NCBI GenBank assembly: GCA_016806645.1
Contig: JACSYO010001821.1
Coordinates: 124,501 to 188,500, forward strand
Reading direction: 5' to 3'
DNA length: 64,000 bases
DNA from: Ophiodon elongatus
Lineage: Eukaryota > Chordata > Actinopteri > Perciformes > Hexagrammidae
Both the position numbers and the translations under genes were made by a program. Below, piece by piece: positions 11,901-20,849 of the stretch (position 1 is its first letter; each line of letters opens with the position of its first letter). The notes beneath the pieces were generated by a model. The model saw only the letters and a program-made list of their open reading frames with translations, was not told the DNA's origin and ran no database searches.

Positions 11901-14257
11901 CAAACCAAGAGCAACATTATAATTCATTTGGCGTCGTGTTTCTGTCCACGTGATGAATGTAGCTGCTAAATGTTCCGCTATGTTTCACCAGCTATTCTCT
12001 AACTGTGCCTGTCTGCTGTCTGGTGCCGGGCCGGTAGTGTACAGGTAATGTATTAGAGTAGTTTTGATGAAAACAGCTGCCAGGGAATGAAGTGGATGAA
12101 TGAAAACAGTATAGTTGAGGCAAGAGAGCTGCTCGGTGCTAAAACTCTCGTCGGAGCTGCAGGGAAACGGACGGTTTGATAATATTTCTCTGTGGGTTTG
12201 TCACTACATGCAGCCTTTTTCACATGAGAAAATGTTGATAAGTGCAGCTTTAAAGTCAAAGTCATCCAAATAAATCTGTCACAACCAGAGTATAAACATC
12301 ATAGATATTGAAAAGTCGGGAAAAATATTGATGTTCACTCAAGATAATAGCTGCAACTTTATTTGTAAATCATTCCGTTTTTTAAATTGACCAATGAGTC
12401 TGTCAAGTGCAAAGGGTGATGCCAAATTTCCGTCACACTGAAGTACAAAATGCAGGGAAGGAAAATTAAATTATAATGGAGAGGCAGCTGACGAGTCCGA
12501 GCTGTACTAAATGAGTAGGTTTCAAATATGTTTGTGTCAGCACAGAAGCCAGGTCTACTTTGTTAGAATTAGCATAGACTGGAGTGAAATACTTCATTAA
12601 AAAAACACATTTTAATGAGTATATACAAGAGGCTACTGCAGTATTGTGATCACTTTTTTGGGTGGCACGGGTGCATTTGACCTCTCAGTGTTCAGAAAAA
12701 CTGGGACATTGAACGTGTCAGTAACTTTGATGGAGTCAGAATACATTCATTTTAAATGCCAAAAAGAACAAAACAAAGACACATCAGAAGACGGGACAAT
12801 TCCTCTTTTAAAATAGGGGGCCTATTTTGTGAGTTTCAATGATAAAAATTTGAACCCAAAGCTTTCTGTGCTCAACTTGAGCTCATACAAACTAAACAAA
12901 ATCAGCAGATATTCTATCTCTGGCTTTCTGTGGGATCTTTTAAATACTCTAAACCTAAATCAACATGTATGGAAGGCAAAGTGGTACTGTAGCTGTCTGG
13001 ATACTGTCCTACTGTCGCCATCTTGTGATCAAAGTGGGAATTTCACCCCTCAGTGAAACCTGTTGGTCCTGTGCTTCTGTTGTTATGATCTAGGAGTTAT
13101 TTGCCAGCTCAGCACCTTCATATTGTTTTGAGGTATTAGTGGGGATTCTTTTTGTGTTGGAAAGTTCTGCTATAGTTAGATTCTTCTTTGTAGCGAGTAA
13201 TATCTTGTGCTTAGTTTTGAAAAATAAGTTGAGAAGAATGAGGTCAAAAACATTCAGATTTTGCTGCTTTCCACTGAGATATTGAAAATCTGCTGTTTTA
13301 CCCATTAATGTGTTGAGAAGAAAGATTGTATTTTTACAAATAATATTATGTAAAGACAGTTCAATTTTACAATTACTGTTATTGACTAATCTGCAGATTA
13401 TTGATCTATTAAGTTTCATAAACCCATAGCCCAAAAACCAAATGTATTCAGTTTATATCATCACATAAATCAAAGAAGAGCAGCGGATTCTCACAGATGA
13501 GAAGCTGGACCTGAAAAATCGAGTCAAACTGATTTTATTTATTTAGCCCAGTATCACAAAATAGCCCCAAGGGGCTTTATTAATCTCTTGTAAATTTGTG
13601 TATGGCCTAAAACTAAATGTGGTATTTTTGCAAAAAAGAGTTAATAATGATGATGTGTCATGTGACTGATCAGTGGACAGAAACCAGAAACAACCTCAGA
13701 CACCATGGCTGAAATTGTTCGGCCAGATGAATAAAAGCATTTAGACCTAGAGAGTTTGATACAACGACAAAAGATTTGCGTTACTCCCATTTACTCAGAC
13801 TTAAAACTGACTTTAACTGGTACGTGCGCCCACTTTATCAGGTGAGCGACCAAGGCTCCCCAGCTTTCTCCATCTTACCGAAGTATTTGCTGCTCCACTA
13901 ACTAGGTTGGAATCCCTAACGTGTCATCTAATTATTAATTTTAAACATAAATATTCTTACTGTCTCAAATCCTCTGTGAGGATGGTCAGGAAAACCTGCC
14001 GGCTTGCTCACTCTGAACTCATCCAACATCAGGAAAGGATCGAGGTTTCTCAGCTGGAAATAAAATATTCAGGGTATTGCATAAATTACAATGATGGTTG
14101 TCATGTTGCGTTTTTTGCACAAAGGTTCGACAGTCGATCCGCATCAGCTCGGTGAGATGCTGACCTCCTTTCTACCGATGCTCCTGCGGACACGAGCGCC
14201 GACTCCCTCCGACTGTTCCACACTGAGAACCGTCCTTTCCACCTTCTTCACATTCAT
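1948..14257 (-). CDS. pir: Pirin, complete coding region (9 coding exons)
   Basis: Pirin is a nuclear bicupin iron protein, known as an NF-kB cofactor, with quercetin dioxygenase activity reported for family members. Coding exons in transcript order: 14165-14257, 13961-14053, 10845-10925, 8605-8811, 6539-6623, 5219-5263, 3269-3351, 2245-2311, 1948-2066. All phases join and give 290 residues, the human length. The start is the ATG at 14257 (MNVKKVERTVLSVEQSEG, A at -3), 4 bases into an exon, so an upstream non-coding exon is expected. The metal ligands of the family are visible: FPDHPHRGFE gives H55 and H57, and WMTAGQGVVHAEM gives H99 and E101. The protein ends in WRSKIRDSF. Two donors are weak: GTCAGC after the first coding exon, and a GTGTGT run after the 8605-8811 exon. 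Several introns carry (TG)n close to the acceptor. The identification is by motif recall and is secure; individual borders were inferred by eye. Confidence 0.95.
2074..2141. repeat. (CA)34 microsatellite abutting the last pir acceptor
   Basis: About 34 uninterrupted AC units. On the pir (minus) strand this is (TG)n ending roughly 7 bases before the AG at 2068-2067, so the repeat occupies the place of the polypyrimidine tract of the last intron. Confidence 0.97.
3709..4018 (+). mobile_element. tRNA-derived SINE
   Basis: A tRNA-like head has an A-box-like segment near 3724-3740 (ttgtagagcagggtcg) and a B box at 3764-3773 (GGTTCAATCC). It is followed by the body common in fish SINEs (tccttgggcaagacactt, then gtgtgaatgggtgaatg). 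It is non-coding and lies in pir intron 6, between the exons at 5219-5263 and 3269-3351. The exact family was not determined. Confidence 0.85.
5330..5560. mobile_element. Half copy of the GCTAAGCTAA fold-back element (family R1)
   Basis: It contains aattagtgagctttagagatgctag, a ggctagctgtttgccc segment and gctaagctaagctaagtg. All of these also occur in the longer copies at 10303-10780, 30081-30707 and 62355-62980. Only one arm is recognisable here. Confidence 0.7.
6672..6762. repeat. (CA)n microsatellite in pir intron
   Basis: AC repeats broken once near 6695-6700 (atacaa). On the pir strand the (TG)n lies about 48 bases upstream of the acceptor of the exon at 6539-6623; a normal pyrimidine tract (cttctccctcccccttatag) lies between. 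Confidence 0.95.
8345..8374. repeat. (CA)15 microsatellite
   Basis: Uninterrupted AC units in a pir intron, about 230 bases on the donor side (transcript-downstream) of the 8605-8811 exon. Confidence 0.95.
8574..8604. repeat. Short (CA)n forming the donor of a pir exon
   Basis: On the pir strand the exon ending at 8605 is followed directly by GTGTGTGTGTGCATG and more GT units. The only in-frame donor is therefore the first GT of a dinucleotide run. Confidence 0.9.
8867..8938. repeat. (CA)n microsatellite in pir intron
   Basis: About 36 AC units with one CT interruption near 8900. On the pir strand it is (TG)n some 55 bases upstream of the acceptor of the 8605-8811 exon. Confidence 0.95.
9450..9479. 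repeat. Perfect 30-bp palindrome
   Basis: The left 15 bases (caaacgccgcacaga) are the exact reverse complement of the right 15 (tctgtgcggcgtttg), with no spacer. It is GC-rich in AT-rich surroundings and lies in a pir intron. No flanking target-site duplication or larger element was recognised. Confidence 0.97.
10303..10780. mobile_element. Fold-back (long inverted repeat) MITE-like element, family R1
   Basis: The left arm reads aggaatagtttgacatttt, then gctttcttgctgagag, then gaagctacagtcagcagc, then cctagcttagcac. The right arm has gctaagctaagctaacagtc, then gtagcttcatatttgctgg, then aactctcggcgagaaag, the reverse complement in the reverse order. There is no coding capacity. It lies in the pir intron just before the 10845-10925 exon in plus coordinates. 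Confidence 0.8.
13961..14053 (-). CDS. pir: pir exon carrying the first two iron ligands
   Basis: This 31-codon, phase 0/0 exon encodes LRNLDPFLMLDEF followed by FPDHPHRGFET. The two histidines of HPH are family metal ligands (H55 and H57). Acceptor TTTCCAG, donor GTAAGA. It is listed separately because no start-codon open frame spans it. Confidence 0.95.
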
Positions 14258-15019
14258 TGTGCTGTTACAGGATTCACTAGTCACTGCAGAAACATCAAAT
14301 ATACCATAGTATTCATTAACGACGGAGACAATGATAATAAGGCATTCATGAGCAGAATGAAAAATGCTCATTTGTTTTGAGGCAACAAATCCATGTTTTC
14401 CTTGTGCGGACTCGTTTTGAGATTAAGAAGCCAAACAACTGGTCTGACAATCAAATGTCTCTAAAATATTCAACATTAGAGTAAACAGTATCATTTGATA
14501 TCGCTGTTTTTGACAAGTTATAGCAGAATTCTTGGAGCAACGGATCTACTATGGGTCATAAATAGTCATGTTAAATACATTTATTAGGCCATTTATTACC
14601 GTTACAGTACTTTAATATGCTTCGTGCATCACAGAACATGTATATCTGTCATCATCCTCCTCACTGACACTAATAAAGTGCAACCAGTATCCAAGCATGC
14701 AGTGGGTGAAAGGCAGGGAAACCTTTCTTTAACATCTCAAATTGTATACGTGTGTGTTCTCAAAGCAAAATTATATCTTAAATGCGATTCAACCTTTACA
14801 TTGTTTTCACGGTTTCTTTATAAAAGTATTTCTTGTCAAAATCAGACCACACTGGCCCAAACTGGACAGAGGAGGGTGGAAAAATCTTTGATGGGAAAAT
14901 TCCCAAATAGAATAGTGCCAAGTAACGTGACTAATAACCGGAAACGGCATGAGATCATAGGGGTTTCCCGGTTTCAAAAATACTTTTCCTAGCGAATTGG
15001 AGGCTCACAGCAACGAGTG

Positions 15020-15061
15020 CATCAGCTGACGATCAGCTGGTCAGCTGATCGTCAGCTGATG
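15020..15061. repeat. 42-bp palindrome (20-bp arms, 2-bp centre)
   Basis: The arms 15020-15039 (catcagctgacgatcagctg) and 15042-15061 are exact reverse complements around a GT centre. The element contains four CAGCTG E-box cores and tandem TCAGCTGA palindromes. It lies about 760 bp upstream of the pir start codon on the pir strand. Confidence 0.97.
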
Positions 15062-15349
15062 TCAGAGCGGCTGCCGCTGACGGACTTGTGTCACAACTTT
15101 CCCTGCATTAATTCCCAACATCACCTCTGTCTCGGATGATCCGCGCTCTGCAGGGGGCCAAATTAATACTATTCATGGTCGGCCCATGCTCATTCGATAT
15201 CAGACTGCGTGCGCAGGTTGACGTTTGCCAGCAGCAGGCAAACTAAACAGGTATGGAAAGGTGCAGCAAGCACATATTAAAAACCTGCAGGTCAAACACA
15301 AGGACAATTAAGAAGCAAATTATTGTAATTATAATAAACTAACCCGTTC

Positions 15350-15960
15350 TTCCGACTTGGGTGTGTTCGTGAGTGTTTTGGTCGTGACGTGGTAACAGCA
15401 GGGACACTACATGTGGCATGTGTTGTATCATAATGCTTAAACACGTCGCGTCAATTTTCCAAATTAGTAATTCCTTTTCCCGATTATTCCGACACCCACG
15501 TGAATGCAGCACAAATACCCAATGGTTTCTCTAACGTTAAAGGATGCGTTTCCATGTGTGGTTGTCCGGCTGCTGCTGCCCCTCTTCCCGCTGCGCACCG
15601 GACCGAGCCGCGAACAGCTCCTACCTGGCACGAATACACTTCCGTCTTAACATCCATATCAACGGTAAACTGCATCGTAAACAAACACACCTACCCCAAA
15701 GTATAGGACACGTGACGACGCTGTCCTGTTTTACAATGTTTATGTCGACCTCGGAATAACCGCCGGATTGTTGTTGTTGTTGTTGTTGTTGTGACTGCAG
15801 CCCCGTTCACCTGCTCAGGTAGGATACAATAAAGGCTTGTTCATTCAAGGTTGGGACACGGTCTTGACGCATGCGCCGTACTGGCGCTAGAAATAAGGAT
15901 TGGTGTCGGCGCAGGTTGCGCTCGGCCTCACGGAACTTTTTGGTTACGCTCGTGAAGCCC
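15350..15960 (-). promoter_or_regulatory. Candidate CpG-rich promoter region of pir
   Basis: This is the most CpG-dense part of the pir upstream interval. It contains an NRF1-like ACGCATGCGC at 15867-15876 and an antioxidant-response-element match RTGAYnnnGC (GTGACGACGC, 15712-15721). Human PIR is reported to be an NRF2 target, which makes the latter plausible. No TATA box or transcription start was identified, and the assignment is positional only. Confidence 0.35.
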
Positions 15961-17009
15961 CGATTTTACCGCGCACGTGTTGCACCCCTCGGACTTGACA
16001 TGTGGCATTTCTTCTTTTAACTATCCTTGTACCAGTGGTTAAAAACATTTTCACAGTGTGAAGTGAGATGCATGATAGCAGAGACATGGTTTCCAAGGTT
16101 AATAACAATTATGTTTATTAAATACAATTAGAATACCCAGCCAGGTTGTGGGAACAATGGGAATGGGGACCCTGCATGTATCAAGTACAATAACTGCTGA
16201 TCAGGGGGTTGAGGGACAGTAGCTACCAAGCTGGGGAAGGCCACTCTCGACCAATGCCCGAATGGCAGTGAAATACCAGCACAAAACTAAATGTGAGGTG
16301 CAAGGTGCAAACACAGCAGACACAACTAACCGTCCAATAGAAAGAGTGGTGACTGGGCGTACAGACATACAGATTGAAACTAGGCAAAACAGTCAGCACT
16401 GCAAGAAAATAAAATTACACAATAACCAAATCCACTGAGTGAGTAATACATTACTCACAGATTACATTAGTCATAGAGGGGGATAATTCAGCAGGAACAG
16501 GTATTTGCCTCTTTATCACTAGACACCCTAACCCAGGGAGTGTGCCAGTGATCAAGAGAAAGTCTGGCATATGCATTATAACAGTCAACCCTCCAAGACA
16601 CCAATACATACAAATAAAAGAAACAAAAGCAGCTCAAATCAACTCATCACAGGAATGAGGGAAAGTATCTTTGCATCCTGAGTTTATATATATATAGAGG
16701 ATCCTGAATGAGCTACATCTGTACAGTTCACTTACGGTGGACTGCCCTGTAAGGTGGACCAGCTAACCCTACCACACTTAAATCAGCCATGTTGTAAACA
16801 GTGATGTAAAACAGAGTTTTCATCCAAGTCCAGTCATTGAAGTGTCGTGAATATACCTGTAATTAATGTTTAAAAACGACTGATTGGGCCCTTAAAGATT
16901 AACACAAATCTGTATTAGATTTAGGATATAATAGTTGTTATAGTCCCCTCCCCTACCCCCCGCAACCCCCCCCCCCACCCACAAAAAAAGAAAAGTCAGT
17001 TTCACAGCA

Positions 17010-17015
17010 TTTATT
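17010..17015 (-). terminator. Polyadenylation signal of the flavoprotein gene
   Basis: AATAAA on the minus strand (tttatt on plus), about 70 bases after the TAA stop at 17088-17086. Good position for a short 3' UTR. Confidence 0.65.
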
Positions 17016-17085
17016 TTAATCCAATCCATTTAATAAAGGCCATATAGGCCCACCATAAGTCAGCGAGCATAGATGACTGGTAACA

Positions 17086-19617
17086 TTAAAGCCATAATAG
17101 GCCTTGCATCTGTTGAATATATTCTTCGGTTTTAGATTTCGCCCCACTCAGTTCGGAAGCCTCCGCATTGTCCTGTTGCCGACGGCGCTTGATGTCCTTG
17201 GCGATTCGCATGCTGGCAGCCTGTCCGCCGGCCAGGTTGACCGCATGAGGTCCAACCTGTGTGTGTGTGTGGGGGGGGGGGACATAAGTAACACGGAGTC
17301 TGTGAAACAATTGTACAAATTGTTGTTGAGACCTATTTTTGCCCACTAAAACACTCTGCAGAAGACCTGCCTGAAGAGCCGTATACTGCCCCATCAGGTA
17401 GACGGGGCACCCTTCTGCCCACTGTAAGCTCTCTGATATGCACGGCCAGCCATCTATCACCTTCATGGAGGGAGAACCAATGCATCTATTACTGTCTGCA
17501 TCCCTCAGGTAATTTAAAAACATTTTTGAAAAACAAAACACAAGTTCCCCTGTCCTAACTTCTTAACATACAGTACATTAACAATGTATATAAAAAAACA
17601 TGTTGTGGGTATGTCCGACCCACCTGAATGGGGAATTCCTTCATCACCTCAGACAGCAAAGGGTCCTGTTTGACATCAAGTTTGCATCCGGTGGCGAGCC
17701 AGATCATATCTCCAGTCCAGTGGTCCCCAGTGCTGAGTGAGAGGCTCCAGGCCTGGCTCTTGTAGCACCAGCTGGCTTCACTCACCTGGACAGTCGCATG
17801 AGATTCAGGTAAAAAAAACTCCCATTCACCACACTCTCAACGTTAGACCCTGCGGGACGCCCATGCACCGCTACCTGACAGTACGTCTTCACGTCCACCC
17901 GTCCGTTCAGGATGAACGGCTGCAGGTGGACGTAGGCCTCCGGGGTGACGGCCCCTCCTTTCCTCGCCAGGCGAATCATAGCCAGCCGTTTGTGGAGGCT
18001 GCGCTCATTGTAGAACTGCCTCAGGTAGGCTTGGCCATCCATCTTGATGCCGTGCTCCACGTGGGAGTAACGGCCCACCAGACTCTCCACGTCGCCCACA
18101 TCAAACTGCTTTAACTGCAGGAGAGACAACGAGGACTGATGCGCTTGTGCTGGAGGCCGACAGGTATATCTACAGTTATGGTTGGTCTACATGCAGCTTC
18201 ACACTGTCACTAGACCTGGAGGTGCTTCCTCATGACCCATGTCACATGGCTGGCACCTTGCTGCAGGGCAATTGAGACGACATGAGCGCTGGTCAGACCT
18301 CCACCAACTACCATTACTCTCTGCCCTGCCTCACACACTACACACAGGTCTACACACACAAACACAGCACAGTGTTGCGTCGAGGACGGGGGATCAAATA
18401 GCCACTGAAGTGTGCCGAAGCACAGAAACCTCAGGTGAAAAAAAACGAAACAAAAAAATACGAGTAAAGGGGCATTGAGTTTGAAAAAAATGCTTAAACA
18501 TTGTTTCCCTGCAGAGCTTTTCTGTATCATTGTGATGTAACATAATGAAATCAGAGGAAAGCTGACTTACCTTGAGTGGGAAAAGTCTCTTTCTGTCTCA
18601 GACTATCTGTGTCTTTGAGTTTTTGCCGAGCAGTCGGCAGCCGGTGCATGAGGTGCACTGTGTGTTGCAAACGCTCCTCTGGGTAGCTCTCTGCAATGCT
18701 TTTCACCCATGAGGGGATGTTTGCCATCTGGGCACGGGTTGGGCCTGTCGCCATAACGACATAACGGGCTTTTAGGATGGTGCCCTCTTGAAGTTGGACT
18801 TGAAAATACCTCACCCTCTTCCTTTCAGTCACTCCCATGGCTTCACAGTCAGCCCTGTCCTCCATCACAGGCGTGATGTGCTCCACTGTTCCCTTCAGCA
18901 GCACTTTGTCCAGGTTGTATCTCTCCACCTGCATGGTCAGAGTCACCAACTCAGCAAATAGAAATGCTCAGATTCCGGTGCTCATGCTGCTTAATGGATA
19001 ACATTTTCAAGTATTTTTTCCATCCACTGTAAGTGAAGACACAAATCTTAAAAAAACGAGTCACAAATATATAATTTATTTTCTTTTTAAAGGTGCAATA
19101 TACAGGATTAAGAGTATTATTATAGCAGCAAACCCCTTCTCAGGGAAGCACTGTTATCGCCAATAGCTGTTGCCGCCTGCTCACCCGTCGACATGTTGAG
19201 AGCCGTTGAAAGGCAATAGAATTGCTCCCAATCGCATATAAAGCACCTTCAAAGTGTCATGTGTCATTTTGGAGGTACACCGGGAGTATTGTATAATATA
19301 TTGTTTAATGCAAGCTTGTGATTCTATGATTCTATCTGCTCTTTCTTTGATTTCAGATTGCAGAACACACCCACAAATATATACTGTGTCTAACCTGATC
19401 TTTAAAGAAATCCACACTTAGATTGGTTCCTGGCAGACTGAAGGATAAACTCTTCCTGAGTGTTGAGGTGACGTTGAGACGTTTCCTCTCCTTCCTGCCG
19501 AGCCTCATGTCATTGAAGAATGCGTTTTCGTCCAGAATGTAAACCTGGTCTGGGAGGCTGTGAAGCTCCGCAGAGCGATCAGACTTTAAAACAAACTCCT
19601 GCAGGGCTTTCTGACAA

Positions 19618-19666
<49 letters not shown>

Positions 19667-20849
19667 TTCTTTACATCCGTACTGTAAAAGCACTTTCCTG
19701 GCTTCTACTTCAGGGGAAGTTGTTTGTGTTTCTACCTTATTGAGAGGGTCTGTGTGCACCAGTATGTGTGAGCGCAGATGAGGGATGTTCAGAGCTGTGA
19801 ACTGGCTCTCCCACAGAGTGGTCCACTCTCCATAAGAATCCACCACTCGGAGACTCATCGGGGGGAAGTGGACCCTCTCTGATATCGTTGACTTTGCTAG
19901 TCGCTCCTCCAGTGTCGGGCCTGCAGAAGCTAATCACGAAGAACAAAACAATTGAACTGGGAGTCCGTATTCTGGTACGTATTGTAGTATACGTCACATG
20001 TCAAAATGAAGAAGTAGTAACAGTGCACATTATCAAGCTCATATGAAACTCATTCCTGCCAGGAAAAATCAACAGTACAGCCGGTCAGCCAGTCGGCATC
20101 TATAGGCCGAATACATCAAGTCAAAATGAAATCAGGGTAAAGAGAAACTGATAAAAAATATTCAGATTTACTCAATTAAAATGATTTGTCCAAATAATGA
20201 GAAGTCTTACTTATTTGTAATTTTTGAGTAATTTTAAGTAAATTAAACTGATGATTTGAATGAATTTTAAGTCTGAATTATGAGAAACGAATAAGAAGCG
20301 ATGACTTATTACATAAAAATTGACTTACTGACTGGTAATGAAGGGATTCCTCATTTATTTCATTCTACGGCAACTTATGATTATTTTCATCATCGATTAA
20401 TCTGCCAATTATTTTCTCAATGAGTTGATTTATGAATAGTTTGGGAAATAAAAAAAAAAAGTTTCAGAACACGGAAAGAATATCCTTCAGAATCTCCCAG
20501 AGCCCAAATTAACATCTTCAAAATATCTAATTTTGTCCGACCAACAGTCCAAAACCCCCAAATCAAGTCAAAACTGTAAAATTCGGTAACAATTTCATAT
20601 ATATGATTTAGTGAGTGAAACCCAGCTCATTGTACCAGCTGCCGCCCTCCTCTTCTTCCTGCCACCACAGCGTTTGTTGTTGGATGTTTCTGGGTTTGTC
20701 TGAGGCCCTGAAGGGTCCGAGGAGGAGGGGGAGAGGGGTAAGTCATGTCCGGGGTCTGAGTGTGGATCAGGGTCAGGGTTGGATAGCAAGCTAGCGAGGC
20801 TCAAGGCATGAGGGCCACCGCCTATTATTAACACATCGAGGATCCCCAT
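17086..20849 (-). CDS. FAD/NAD(P)H-binding flavoprotein, lysine/ornithine N-hydroxylase-like (9 coding exons)
   Basis: Exons in order: 20636-20849, 19736-19920, 19395-19610, 18571-18928, 18216-18325, 17875-18114, 17624-17785, 17371-17460, 17086-17256. Phases join into 581 residues. Seen: an N-terminal FAD Rossmann motif (VLIIGGGPHALSLA, residues 7-20), an ATG motif (VVMATGP, 262-268), a second Rossmann motif for NAD(P)H (VMVVGGGLTSA, 328-338), another ATG motif (IWLATGC, 469-475) and a C-terminal FAD-domain signature (ALQVGPHAVNLAGG). This order is that of two-dinucleotide-domain flavoprotein monooxygenases of the SidA/IucD type and uncharacterised bacterial relatives. Substrate and cell location are unknown; no signal peptide is seen. 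Residues 23-72 form a Pro/Ser/Asp-rich and then basic insert. The first exon starts right after an AG acceptor at the ATG, so upstream exons or an earlier start are possible. The 17257-17370 intron needs a GC donor. I do not recognise a gene name. Confidence 0.85.
17257..17370 (-). other. Probable GC-AG intron of the flavoprotein gene
   Basis: This 114-base intron joins TALQ to VGPHAV, a junction that matches the usual C-terminal FAD-domain pattern, only if the donor is GCAGGT at 17370-17365. The nearby GT donors are in the wrong phase. The acceptor is preceded by a C10 run and (CA)n rather than a mixed pyrimidine tract. Confidence 0.7.
19624..19662. repeat. (CA)n microsatellite next to flavoprotein acceptor
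   Basis: About 19 AC units. On the gene strand it is (TG)n about 13 bases before the acceptor TTTTCTTTGTCAG of the exon 19395-19610. Confidence 0.95.

Larger units (their letters stand above)
14262..17009. other. Intergenic region between pir and the flavoprotein gene
   Basis: It should hold the pir promoter and a non-coding first exon, neither of which could be placed exactly. GC content and CpG frequency rise from about 15000 to 15990. 16090-16800 is unannotated sequence with no open frame, possibly an old mobile-element remnant. Protein-like open frames at 15484-15759 overlap on both strands and look like chance products of the GC-rich segment. Confidence 0.5.

Noticed and set aside
15484..15759. 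Overlapping open frames on both strands in the pir upstream region
   Set aside because: The GC-rich, CpG-dense segment yields open frames by chance; no family features.
16090..16800. Possible retroelement or other mobile-element remnant
   Set aside because: It reads differently from its flanks but no terminal repeats, coding remains or second copy in the window were found.
17365..17371. Conventional GT donor five bases after the GC donor in the flavoprotein gene
   Set aside because: Its use shifts the last exon out of frame and removes the VGPHAVNLAGG motif.
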